A stretch of DNA of 37,120 nucleotides, from the IMG/VR virus record IMGVR_UViG_3300044611_001873, positions 1-37,120 of that record. One strand, written 5' to 3'. Each line of letters begins with the position of its first letter. The first letter of the stretch is position 1. This document shows positions 6,121 through 13,484 of this stretch, in pieces. The notes under the pieces were generated by a model. The model was not told where the DNA came from. It saw only the letters and a program-made list of their open reading frames with translations, and did not search any database. The stretch comes from a virus. Position numbers and translations under genes: made by a program.

Positions 6121-6952
6121 CTGATTTTACCACTTCTACTTTAGGAATCTTATTAGGATTTTGTTCCCATAATTCTCTTGCCGCATCACCAATTTTTCCA
6201 TCATATGGACAAGGTGTGCCTGCACTCCACATTGCATCGAACACACGACGATCCTGACACATTGTTGCCACAGCAGCAACCTTCATTCCCATATCGTAAA
6301 GTGTTTTGCTTAACTTTAATCTTTCACAATTCATATCACGAACAGTTCCACCAGAACTAATACCTAATATTTGTGTTTGTAATGCTCCGCTGGTTCCTGT
6401 GGTACAAAGGTCATTATTACCTCCGCTCATCATTGCTGGTGCAATTGCTGTAGGAGGAGGTTGTATAACTTTCTGTGTAATGGTACTATCGTTGATATTA
6501 CGATTAGTCATATCACCAGTATTGATATTATTATTAGTATTAACATTAGTATTGTTTAAGCCACCACTTTGTACATTACGATTGGTCATATCACCAGTGT
6601 TGATATTACGATTGGTCATATCACCAGTATTAACATTTGTATTAGTGTTAGTACTAGTAGTAGTGTTCACATTATTATTATTAAAAGTTTGAGTACCGCT
6701 GTTTACGTTATAGTTTGTGTTAGTGTTTGTACTAGTACTGGTATTATTGTTATTATTGGTATTTGTACTTGTACTGTTTACGTCTGTGGTGTTTACATTT
6801 GTGCTGGTACTCGTACTGGTACTATTAGAATTAACTGTACTAGTACTTGTACTTGTGCTATTTGTATCTACTAAACTGCTACTGTCATATGTTTGGGCAT
6901 AGGTGTTTGCCATAAATGCCCATATTGTTATTGTTATAATTTGCTTCTTCAT
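6050..6952 (-). CDS. Exported Asn/Ser/Thr-repeat protein with C-terminal TM
   Basis: 300 aa. Signal peptide (MKKQIITITIWAFMANTYA), then about 140 residues almost only N, T, S, V, including near-identical 'NINTGDMTNRN' repeats. A folded domain with four Cys follows (about 182-250, 'DMNCERLKLSKTLYDMG', 'CQDRRVFDAMWSAGTPCPYDG') and finally a membrane helix (FGALIGAAVFALFGL). GGGAG lies 10 nt before the ATG and TTAAATA lies at 6983-6977. The last 71 nt also encode the signal peptide of the next gene in another frame. It looks like a flexible stalk or spacer between a membrane anchor and a small domain. Function unknown. Confidence 0.75.
   Translation of the reverse strand: MKKQIITITIWAFMANTYAQTYDSSSLVDTNSTSTSTSTVNSNSTSTSTSTNVNTTDVNSTSTNTNNNNNTSTSTNTNTNYNVNSGTQTFNNNNVNTTTSTNTNTNVNTGDMTNRNINTGDMTNRNVQSGGLNNTNVNTNNNINTGDMTNRNINDSTITQKVIQPPPTAIAPAMMSGGNNDLCTTGTSGALQTQILGISSGGTVRDMNCERLKLSKTLYDMGMKVAAVATMCQDRRVFDAMWSAGTPCPYDGKIGDAARELWEQNPNKIPKVEVVKSDDTYKKLGFGALIGAAVFALFGL
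6500..6640 (-). repeat. In-frame ~30-bp direct repeats coding NINTGDMTNRN
   Basis: At least three near-identical copies of 'attggtcatatcaccagt' with flanks, with spacing that keeps the reading frame. They encode the T-G-D-M-T-N-R-N peptide repeat inside the stalk of the 6050-6952 gene. Likely a length-variable coding tandem repeat. Confidence 0.8.
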
Positions 6953-7023
6953 AGTTGATTCGCTCCCAACTTATTATATTTAATAGGTAGTTCTCAAATA
7001 TTGTATATGTGTATAATCGTAAA

Positions 7024-7044
7024 AAAAGACCCAGAGGGTCTTTT
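7024..7044 (-). terminator. Terminator downstream of the porin gene
   Basis: The minus strand reads AAAGACCC-TCTG-GGTCTTT followed by more T. Two further small hairpins (GCGGG..CCCGC near 7047-7065, and GCACA..TGTGC near 7067-7083) precede it in the 3' UTR. Confidence 0.85.
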
Positions 7045-7088
7045 ATGCGGGTTACGAGTTCCCGCAGCACTCTATATGTGTGCTCGAT

Positions 7089-8498
7089 TTAGAAGTTTAG
7101 CTGACTACGGAACATTACTGCTCTGTCGCCATTTACTCGACTACCTGAACTGCCTACTAAACTATCAAATTTAGTATCAACGTAGTTCAACATAAAGCGA
7201 AGATTATCAGTTGCAAACCAAGTTAGACCATAGGTCATTGCTGTAGCACGATTGGTTTTACCAGTAGCAACAGCGATGTCACCGGCATCAAACTCACTCA
7301 TACGCACACCAACTTGCCATGCACCACGACCACCTTTATCTAAAGCATTTGCTGGCTTGATTGAACTAAATGCACCATCTTTGTAGTTAAATGATTCACC
7401 AGTTAGATTGTACACGGCTTGTACATAGTAACCTTTAATTTCTTGATTGCTACCTGTGGTAGGATCATATTTGAAATTAAAATATTCACTCTGTACTTTA
7501 AAGGCATTGTAAGCGATAGCCGCTTCCAGACCTTGGCGTGTGCGTTCAGTCACACCACTTAGAGCAGTACCTGTGAAGAACGCATTAGCTGAACGAGATT
7601 CTGTTCTACCACTTGCAGGAGTTACTCCGCCTTTGATTTCTCCGGTACTATAAGCTGCACCTAAGTGAGCAATGTATGCCTTACTACCTTGCAATTCAGC
7701 GATGTTGGTGGTAACACGACCGATGTAATCAAAGCCATCGGATACTGCGTCTTTGTTGGCACGACCACGACTTGCTGCAACGGCATAGGTTAAACCAGCC
7801 TTAGGCACACCATGTATCATAAAACCAGTTTCTTTACCAGGAATAAATTCCCCCTCTACTTGACCAACTAGGCTACGTTCCATGAAGTCAATGTTATTAG
7901 AACTAGTTAACTGTTCAAGACTGAACGGCATTTTAAATAAACCAAATTGGTATTGTAGTTCTGGGTTGGCTGCATAGTTTACCCAGGCCACATCCATCGT
8001 AGTCGATGTTGAAGACATTCCTACATCGTTACCGAAGTTACCAGAAAATTCATATTTGAAATCCTTTTGGAATTGTCCACGTACACCAAATCTAGCACGA
8101 CGAACTTCTGCTAAGTTCTGATACGAATCTGTGGTTTGACCTGTACCGTAATCTGGGGAGTACTGACGATAGTCCATGTGTAATCGACCTGTAACCTGCA
8201 AGGTATTGTTTCCATCCTTGCTTTTAAGTCCGACTCCGTTTTCTGTAACTGATCCGTCGTTGGCTCTTGCAAATCTGTAGTTAAAGTTTTCACGGAGGTC
8301 TTTGTCAATTCTTTGTTCCGCGAACTTTTTGTTTTCTGATCGTTCTTCGTATGCTTGGATTTTAGCATTATATTCCTTTTGTGTTAAGATACCCTTATCG
8401 CGAAGAATATTAAGTGTGTCAATGTATTCGTCTGCCTGTGCCGCACCAAAACAAAATGTCAAAGCGATGGCAAGACTTAATTTTTTTAAGTTTTTCAT
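7089..8498 (-). CDS. Phosphate-selective porin O/P (OprP/OprO) family
   Basis: 469 aa from the ATG at 8498, chosen because it has AAGGACACAG upstream and begins a clean signal peptide (MKNLKKLSLAIALTFCFGAAQA). A longer reading frame runs into pstS and is not used. After a short coiled N-terminus come repeated amphipathic beta strands ('LQVTGRLHMDYRQYS', 'VRRARFGVRGQFQKDFKYEF', 'QYQFGLFKMPFSLEQ') ending in Phe (RSQLNF), as in outer-membrane barrels. The family forms trimeric phosphate/anion channels. It is directly downstream of pstS (10 nt) and so under the same Pho-box promoter. Confidence 0.88.
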   Translation of the reverse strand: MKNLKKLSLAIALTFCFGAAQADEYIDTLNILRDKGILTQKEYNAKIQAYEERSENKKFAEQRIDKDLRENFNYRFARANDGSVTENGVGLKSKDGNNTLQVTGRLHMDYRQYSPDYGTGQTTDSYQNLAEVRRARFGVRGQFQKDFKYEFSGNFGNDVGMSSTSTTMDVAWVNYAANPELQYQFGLFKMPFSLEQLTSSNNIDFMERSLVGQVEGEFIPGKETGFMIHGVPKAGLTYAVAASRGRANKDAVSDGFDYIGRVTTNIAELQGSKAYIAHLGAAYSTGEIKGGVTPASGRTESRSANAFFTGTALSGVTERTRQGLEAAIAYNAFKVQSEYFNFKYDPTTGSNQEIKGYYVQAVYNLTGESFNYKDGAFSSIKPANALDKGGRGAWQVGVRMSEFDAGDIAVATGKTNRATAMTYGLTWFATDNLRFMLNYVDTKFDSLVGSSGSRVNGDRAVMFRSQLNF

Positions 8499-8508
8499 GT
8501 CTGTGTCC

Positions 8509-9534
8509 TTATTTCCAAATTGGGTTATTGTCTGGGCCACGGAACTCCTTCTTCCAATTTTCCTGAACAAGTTTGATTACATCAGCTGGCATGTGAACAT
8601 ATTCTAAGTCTGCTGCCATTTGACCGCCATTTTTATATGACCAGTCGAAGAATTTGAGAACTGCACGACCTGTCAGTGTGTCTGCTTGTTGCTTGTGCAT
8701 GATAATAAAACTAGCACCTGTGGCTGGCCAAGCATCTTTACCTGTTTGCCAAGTTAGCAACAAATACATGCCAGGAGCATTTGCCCAATCTGCATTGGCT
8801 GTTGCTGCTTTGAATGTGCCATCATCTGGCAATACAAAGTTACCATCACGGTTTTTTAATGCAGCATAAGGAATCTTGTTTCTCTTTGCAAATGCGTATT
8901 CGACATATCCAAATGCACCTTTGATACGTTGCACTTGTGCGGCAACACCTTCGTTACCTTTGCCTCCTACGCCTACTGGCCACTTAACAGCTGATCCTTC
9001 GCCAACACCTTTAGCAAAATCAGCATTGGCTTTGCTTAAGAAGTTAGTCCAGATAAATGTAGTGCCGGAACCATCTGCACGATGAATTACCACGATAGGA
9101 ATAGCAGGCAGACTGATGCCTGGATTTAAATCTGCGATTGCTTTATCATTCCATTTATTGATTTTGCCAAGATGAATGTTAGCAATGATGTCTGGTGTGA
9201 GTTTGAGTTGTCCTGGTGCAATACCGTCTAGATTGAACACTGGTACAACACCACCTATGATAGCCGGGAATTGCACAAGACCTTCTTTGTCCAATTCTTC
9301 TTTTTTCAACGGCATGTCACTGGCACCGAAGTCAACTGTCTTGGCCTTGATTTGACGAATACCGCCACCACTGCCAATTGATTGATAGTTTAGACCAATA
9401 CCAGTTTGAGCTTTATAGGCTTCTGCCCACTTAGCGTAAATTGGGAATGGGAATGTAGCACCTGCTCCAGTAAATTCTGCTGCTGATGCTAACGAGGATA
9501 CTGCTAGTAAAACGGTTGCGATTAAATTTCGCAT
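8509..9534 (-). CDS. pstS: PstS, periplasmic phosphate-binding protein
   Basis: 341 aa. Signal peptide to about residue 18, then 'FTGAGATFPFPIYAKW', 'NYQSIGSGGGIRQI', 'DFGASDMPL', 'HRADGSGTTFIWTNFL', which are the phosphate-binding PstS signatures. Delivers phosphate to the host PstCAB transporter; no pstCAB is present here. First gene of a two-gene unit with the porin, so a matched outer-membrane and periplasmic uptake pair. The leader carries a Pho box, a GAAGC-AGAGTC-GCTTC hairpin and AGGAG. pstS is a known auxiliary metabolic gene of marine phages. Confidence 0.96.
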   Translation of the reverse strand: MRNLIATVLLAVSSLASAAEFTGAGATFPFPIYAKWAEAYKAQTGIGLNYQSIGSGGGIRQIKAKTVDFGASDMPLKKEELDKEGLVQFPAIIGGVVPVFNLDGIAPGQLKLTPDIIANIHLGKINKWNDKAIADLNPGISLPAIPIVVIHRADGSGTTFIWTNFLSKANADFAKGVGEGSAVKWPVGVGGKGNEGVAAQVQRIKGAFGYVEYAFAKRNKIPYAALKNRDGNFVLPDDGTFKAATANADWANAPGMYLLLTWQTGKDAWPATGASFIIMHKQQADTLTGRAVLKFFDWSYKNGGQMAADLEYVHMPADVIKLVQENWKKEFRGPDNNPIWK

Positions 9535-9582
9535 AGTGTGTCTCCTATTTGAGTATTATGAAGCGACTCTGCTTCAAGCAAA

Positions 9583-9645
9583 TATTTAAGCATACAAATA
9601 TTACAAGCGTGTTACAAATTACAACTTTTTTACTCAAATATTACA
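9583..9645 (-). promoter_or_regulatory. Pho box array and -10 element of pstS
   Basis: On the minus strand TGTAACA-CGCT-TGTAATA (9616-9599) is the 7-4-7 direct repeat of a PhoB site. It is followed by exactly 10 nt and TAAATA (9588-9583) in the -10 position. Further half-sites (TGTAATT at 9623-9617 and TGTAATA at 9645-9639) lie upstream. The same arrangement occurs before the PlcP-type gene. Confidence 0.82.
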
Positions 9646-9654
9646 CAAATATGA

Positions 9655-10374
9655 CTATGACCAATACTTATTATGAATTGTTTTTTTCCAATATGAAGGA
9701 TTTTTTAAATTAATAAAATTTTTTATCATATACCATGCCATTCCAAAATAACCCATTTTTTTGAATCTGCGACTGTCCTGGCCATAATAATGATTAATAA
9801 TTCTAAATTTTTTCACATCATATTTTGATGATAAAAAAAAGTCTTCTGATGTTGTAAACTGTTCAGGAAATCCTCCGAACTCATCAAATTTGTCTTTTCT
9901 AGTAAGCATAAAAGCACCTACTGCGAAAGGTGAAAAGTGTTTCAAAATATGATTGAGTTTATTAAAAATAAAAAAACTAAGTTCTGCTTTCCAGTCGTTT
10001 TCATAGCATCTTATGTTAGCACCTATTAAGTCTAGATTGTCTAACTCAAGTTCAAATACAGCATCACGAATTGTAAAGCTGTCAAAAAATATCACATCGG
10101 CATCTATAAACAAAATATAAGGTGTAGTGACTAACTTGGCTGCATTGTTTCTTGCTACAGAAACAGGACCACCATCGATGATTTCTATATTAAGAAATGA
10201 ACGATTATTTGTTATTATATCTCTGGTGCCATCAGTTGAACAGTCGGCAATAATTACTCTTGTGTTGCCTATCTTTTGTAGTCGCAGTGAATCAAGCAAA
10301 TGGCCTATGTATTGTTCTTCATTTTTACAGGGAATTATAATAGTGAGTTTTTCACTTAGGGTATCTTTTGACAT
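9655..10374 (-). CDS. GT2 family glycosyltransferase
   Basis: 239 aa. GT-A fold signatures: N-terminal 'LTIIIPCKNEEQYIGHLLDSL', 'ADCSTDGTRDII', and the metal/nucleotide DxD in 'YILFIDADVIFF'. 'GAFMLTRKDKFDEFGGFPEQF' with 'TSEDFFLSSK' matches the acceptor/catalytic region. It lacks clear membrane segments. It ends an operon behind a Pho box with a PlcP-like phosphoesterase. PlcP releases diacylglycerol and a partner glycosyltransferase makes glycolipid, so a glycolipid role is plausible. Polysaccharide modification is the alternative. Confidence 0.8.
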   Translation of the reverse strand: MSKDTLSEKLTIIIPCKNEEQYIGHLLDSLRLQKIGNTRVIIADCSTDGTRDIITNNRSFLNIEIIDGGPVSVARNNAAKLVTTPYILFIDADVIFFDSFTIRDAVFELELDNLDLIGANIRCYENDWKAELSFFIFNKLNHILKHFSPFAVGAFMLTRKDKFDEFGGFPEQFTTSEDFFLSSKYDVKKFRIINHYYGQDSRRFKKMGYFGMAWYMIKNFINLKNPSYWKKTIHNKYWS

Positions 10375-10529
10375 TTACCTTCTACCTTAAAATTTTCAAA
10401 TTTTAACCAATATTCCATAGTACTTAATACCTGTTCGCATTGCTGTTGTGTTTGAAGTTGCAATGTAATTCTTCCAGGTATATCTTTAGAATCGTTGATG
10501 TGTACCGCTATCAATATCATCAGCCACAT
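10356..10529 (-). CDS. Small membrane-anchored peptide (57 aa) between plcP-like and GT2 genes
   Basis: Starts MWLMILIAVHINDSKDIPGR, with a short N-terminal hydrophobic stretch. It then has Cys31 and Cys53 and an aromatic run 'MEYWLKFENFKVEG'. It overlaps the end of the phosphoesterase gene by 44 nt and the start of the glycosyltransferase by 19 nt in other frames, bridging what would otherwise be a 111-nt gap. This fits translational coupling. Function unknown. Confidence 0.6.
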   Translation of the reverse strand: MWLMILIAVHINDSKDIPGRITLQLQTQQQCEQVLSTMEYWLKFENFKVEGKCQKIP

Positions 10530-11283
10530 TATCGCTCTCCTGTGTCCATATTACTATTTCCCAACGTCCATCGTGATGCTCTACAAGTGCTGTACAACTT
10601 TCGACCCAGTCGCCGTCGTTCATATATGTAACACCATCTATTTCTTTGATTTCCGCATGGTGTATGTGACCACAGATCACTCCATCGAACCCACGCTTTT
10701 TACAATAACCTGCTAGATTTTTTTCAAATTGAAAAATAAAATCTACTGCCTTTTTTACGCGGTGCTTAAGAAAACGGCTAAGGCTAAAATAACCAATACC
10801 AATTCTATGTAAGAACCAATTAAGCTTACTATTAGTTGATAAGATAAAATCATATGCTTTGTCTCCTAAAAATGATAACCATGGTGCTAATCTGGTAATT
10901 CCATCAAACAAATCGCCATGAATGACAAGATAGTGTTTTCCATCGACACCTGTATGCTCGCATTGATTTGTCATTTCTATCATGCCGAAATTTAAATTGT
11001 ATTGCAGAAATGGTCGTAAAAATTCGTCGTGGTTACCTAACACATAGATAACTTTAGTATTACGTTTAGCATGACCTAAGATTCTTCGTACAACGTTTGT
11101 ATGACTTTGTTTCCAACGCCATTTATTTTGTGTAATTTTCCATCCGTCAATTATATCGCCTATAAGATATAAAGTATGACAAGTATTATGTTTAAGAAAA
11201 TTATTCAGCACTCCTGCTTTACAATCTTTAGTTCCAAGATGTATATCAGAGATAAAAATAGATCTGTAAGTCCTAGCAGTCAT
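10486..11283 (-). CDS. plcP: Metallophosphoesterase of the PlcP / UDP-2,3-diacylglucosamine hydrolase-like family
   Basis: 265 aa. Calcineurin-fold metal motifs in order: D13-x-H15 ('FISDIHLG'), GD43-x2-D ('YLIGDIIDGW'), GN84-H85-D-E, 'VIHGDLFD', 'GHIHHAEI'. The sequence, including 'YMNDGDWVESCTALVEHHDGRWEIV', resembles PlcP, the phospholipase C-like enzyme that strips phosphate head groups from membrane lipids during phosphate starvation. Older annotation calls this family LpxH-like. A Pho box just upstream strongly supports PlcP over LpxH. No Shine-Dalgarno; the start codon lies 5 nt after the TTAAATA element. Confidence 0.8.
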   Translation of the reverse strand: MTARTYRSIFISDIHLGTKDCKAGVLNNFLKHNTCHTLYLIGDIIDGWKITQNKWRWKQSHTNVVRRILGHAKRNTKVIYVLGNHDEFLRPFLQYNLNFGMIEMTNQCEHTGVDGKHYLVIHGDLFDGITRLAPWLSFLGDKAYDFILSTNSKLNWFLHRIGIGYFSLSRFLKHRVKKAVDFIFQFEKNLAGYCKKRGFDGVICGHIHHAEIKEIDGVTYMNDGDWVESCTALVEHHDGRWEIVIWTQESDNVADDIDSGTHQRF

Positions 11284-11288
11284 GCTAG

Positions 11289-11322
11289 TATTTAAGTGTG
11301 CAAATATTACAAATAGATTACT
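11289..11322 (-). promoter_or_regulatory. Pho box and -10 element of the PlcP-like operon
   Basis: Minus strand: AGTAATC-TATT-TGTAATA (11322-11305), 10 nt, TAAATA (11294-11289). Spacing is identical to the pstS promoter, and the following bases are alike. It overlaps the stop codon of the 11318-11962 gene. Transcription would start at or next to the ATG, so the message may be leaderless. Confidence 0.72.
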
Positions 11323-11962
11323 TTTGCATTAATTGATTAACAAAGTCCAACAGTAATTTATGATGTGTACCTTTGTGCCAATGTTTAGGCATCCAAGTAT
11401 AATCATCATACCAATGTTTTTGACTTTCCATATGACAGCCAATTAATCCAACGTTGTTTTGAATTATGGCCATAGGATCACCGTTAGCATAAGTTGCTAT
11501 GGTTTTAAATTTTGTACGATCACCTACAATAGCACAACCGTCATAGAAGAATGCCTTGTAAGGTTTACGCTGCCATTTTATATCTATGGCTTTAGCGTGT
11601 GGTCTACGTGTGTCTGTGCCAGGACGTTTAATATATTGTACAGTTCTTGCTCCGTCTAATATATTAAAGTAGTCTTGATCTGCCCAATAAGCTCCCATAC
11701 AGATACCAAGATATTTTCCACCACGTTCTACGAATCTTCTTATTGCTCTGGTGTGATGTGTTAGAAGATAGTCATAACTATCAGCATCGCCTATACCACC
11801 AGGAAAACATATACAATCCACATCTTTAAAAAATCCTCTTTCGAGTTCATGTTTAGTAAACATTTTGAATTCGTATTCGGAGGATAATGCAGAAATTATA
11901 CCATTACCACTTTGGATACTAGCTTTGGGTTGGTGCAAGAAAATTGCTATTTTTGGTTTCAT
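11318..11962 (-). CDS. BPL_N / class I glutamine amidotransferase-like protein
   Basis: 214 aa. Rossmann-like start 'KIAIFLHQPK', 'CICFPGGIGDADSYD', and the nucleophile elbow 'YLGICMGAYWA' with Cys88. Ends with 'GLIGCHMESQKHWYDDY' where the catalytic His is expected. This fits the domain named after the N-terminus of biotin-protein ligase (BPL_N), related to the DJ-1/GATase family. Similar genes occur in marine phages. The substrate is unknown. A late-type GATAAATA lies 22 nt upstream of the ATG, inside the end of the radical-SAM gene. Confidence 0.78.
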   Translation of the reverse strand: MKPKIAIFLHQPKASIQSGNGIISALSSEYEFKMFTKHELERGFFKDVDCICFPGGIGDADSYDYLLTHHTRAIRRFVERGGKYLGICMGAYWADQDYFNILDGARTVQYIKRPGTDTRRPHAKAIDIKWQRKPYKAFFYDGCAIVGDRTKFKTIATYANGDPMAIIQNNVGLIGCHMESQKHWYDDYTWMPKHWHKGTHHKLLLDFVNQLMQK

Positions 11963-11990
11963 GAGTTATATTAGCACATAACTGTATTTA

Positions 11991-13478
11991 TCACTTATCG
12001 TAGTTCAATTTGTTAATTACGTACTTTTTTAAGTATTCGTATACTCCTGGTTGTTTCCAAAAGTCCGAATCTCGATTGGCATAACCGATAGTAGTTTCTC
12101 TAGTGTCTATCCATTTTTTATTAGCTGCTTCTTCAAATGAAAGATCGTTAATTAATTGTTGTTCGCCTATTAACCAATTGCTTACTAAAGATTCAGACTT
12201 ATGACAAAGCGGGTGATTAATAACGATGTCATATGCTTCCTTAAAACTTGTTCCTGTTTCGTAATTTACCCAGTCTATAATATCGTCTACATCATTATCT
12301 TCTTTTAAATTTGTATATCCGTATTTTTCATAAGCTTCTGAAATTGCATTAGAATCTTTACCTATTAATTTATTTCTATTAAAAATATTTAAAGGAAAAA
12401 ATGCCGGTGAACAATATTTTAAATTTTCTCTAATCCATTTAATTCCACTCAAAAAGCTATCAAAAGTTTCATAAGGTAACCCGCAAATAAAAGATGTTCT
12501 ACATCTATAGAAACTTCTTTCAGAAAAATATTTTTCTATATCTAATAAACCTTGCTTGACTTTATCAGGATGCATACCTTTTTTAATTGCCTTACCGCTT
12601 TTATGATTAAATGTCTCGATTCCGTATGTATGACTTACATAACCCATGGCAATCATATCTTCCCAAGTCTCGGGATGACTTATCATTAAGTCTACTCTTG
12701 TAAAGGCAGTAATCCAAGGTTTAAATTTAATTTGTTGTTGTGTAGCTTCTGCTAGTAATTTAAGTTTTTCAGGATTCACATTAGCTGTACTATCTGCACT
12801 GAAAAAAGTAGTTACGCCAAAATTATCATAGAGATAATTCATATTATCTACATAATTTTGTACTTCTCTAAAGTTATCTCCTTTAACTCCTAAAGGTTGA
12901 TATCCGCAAAAGTCGCACATGAACTTACATCCTCTACTCCATTCAATACCTAATTGTTCTTGAGGTTGAATGAAATCTCTATCTTCATATCTTAAAGTTA
13001 GATCTTTCATAAAAATTGAAGGATAATCATAGGTTGCTCTGACAAGTTTTCCTTTTCCAAATAATGTATATTTCAATCTTTCTGTATTAGTACCAAGTAT
13101 ATTTTTTATCACTTCTAGCATAGCATGTTCTCCATATCCTTCTATATAATAGTCGGCTGGCATAGATACTTGTGTAATTTTTTGACCGCCTGTGATAATT
13201 TTTACTCTAGGATATTCTTTCTTCAACCATGTTGTAAGTTCAGAAAAATCAAGATTATGTACAGTACCCCATGTATCACTAAATCCTAAAAAAACAGTGT
13301 CTTTGTTTATTCGAGTTTTAACAATTTTAGTAATATATTCAACTGGTATTAACCCGGCATAATCGATGACTTCTACATCCCAATCTTGCTGTCTCAAAAA
13401 ACTGGCAATTTTGTGAGCACCAAGATTTCGTGTTATGTATACAGTTTGTATGCTTATGATTACTGCATGATTCATCAT
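11991..13478 (-). CDS. B12-binding-domain-like radical SAM enzyme A
   Basis: 495 aa. N-terminal Rossmann-like domain (1-130; 'RNLGAHKIASFLRQQDWDV', 'VKIITGGQ') of the cobalamin-binding type, but without the DxHxxG cobalamin ligand motif. It is followed by a radical-SAM core with C184-x3-C188-x2-C191 ('CKFMCDFC'), 'TFFSADSTANVN' and 'YGIETFNHKSG'. AAAGGATA precedes the start. It is the downstream partner of a paralogue only 6 nt away. The pair follows the tmRNA terminator. Substrate unknown. Confidence 0.82.
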   Translation of the reverse strand: MMNHAVIISIQTVYITRNLGAHKIASFLRQQDWDVEVIDYAGLIPVEYITKIVKTRINKDTVFLGFSDTWGTVHNLDFSELTTWLKKEYPRVKIITGGQKITQVSMPADYYIEGYGEHAMLEVIKNILGTNTERLKYTLFGKGKLVRATYDYPSIFMKDLTLRYEDRDFIQPQEQLGIEWSRGCKFMCDFCGYQPLGVKGDNFREVQNYVDNMNYLYDNFGVTTFFSADSTANVNPEKLKLLAEATQQQIKFKPWITAFTRVDLMISHPETWEDMIAMGYVSHTYGIETFNHKSGKAIKKGMHPDKVKQGLLDIEKYFSERSFYRCRTSFICGLPYETFDSFLSGIKWIRENLKYCSPAFFPLNIFNRNKLIGKDSNAISEAYEKYGYTNLKEDNDVDDIIDWVNYETGTSFKEAYDIVINHPLCHKSESLVSNWLIGEQQLINDLSFEEAANKKWIDTRETTIGYANRDSDFWKQPGVYEYLKKYVINKLNYDK

Positions 13479-13484
13479 TATCCT

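Noticed and set aside
6500-6640. Possible CRISPR array from repeated 18-30-bp units
   Set aside because: Repeats are in frame with a coding sequence, there are no unique spacers of constant length, and no cas genes.
6178-6902. Several plus-strand ORFs rich in Leu/Val/Thr
   Set aside because: Antisense shadows of the Asn/Ser/Thr repeat region; low-complexity sequence is open in all frames.
8111-8368. 85-codon same-strand ORF inside the porin gene
   Set aside because: Lys/Thr-rich out-of-frame shadow with no SD or family resemblance.
8499-8570. 24-codon N-terminal extension of the porin
   Set aside because: It precedes a complete signal peptide, lacks an SD and overlaps pstS; the ATG at 8498 has a good SD.
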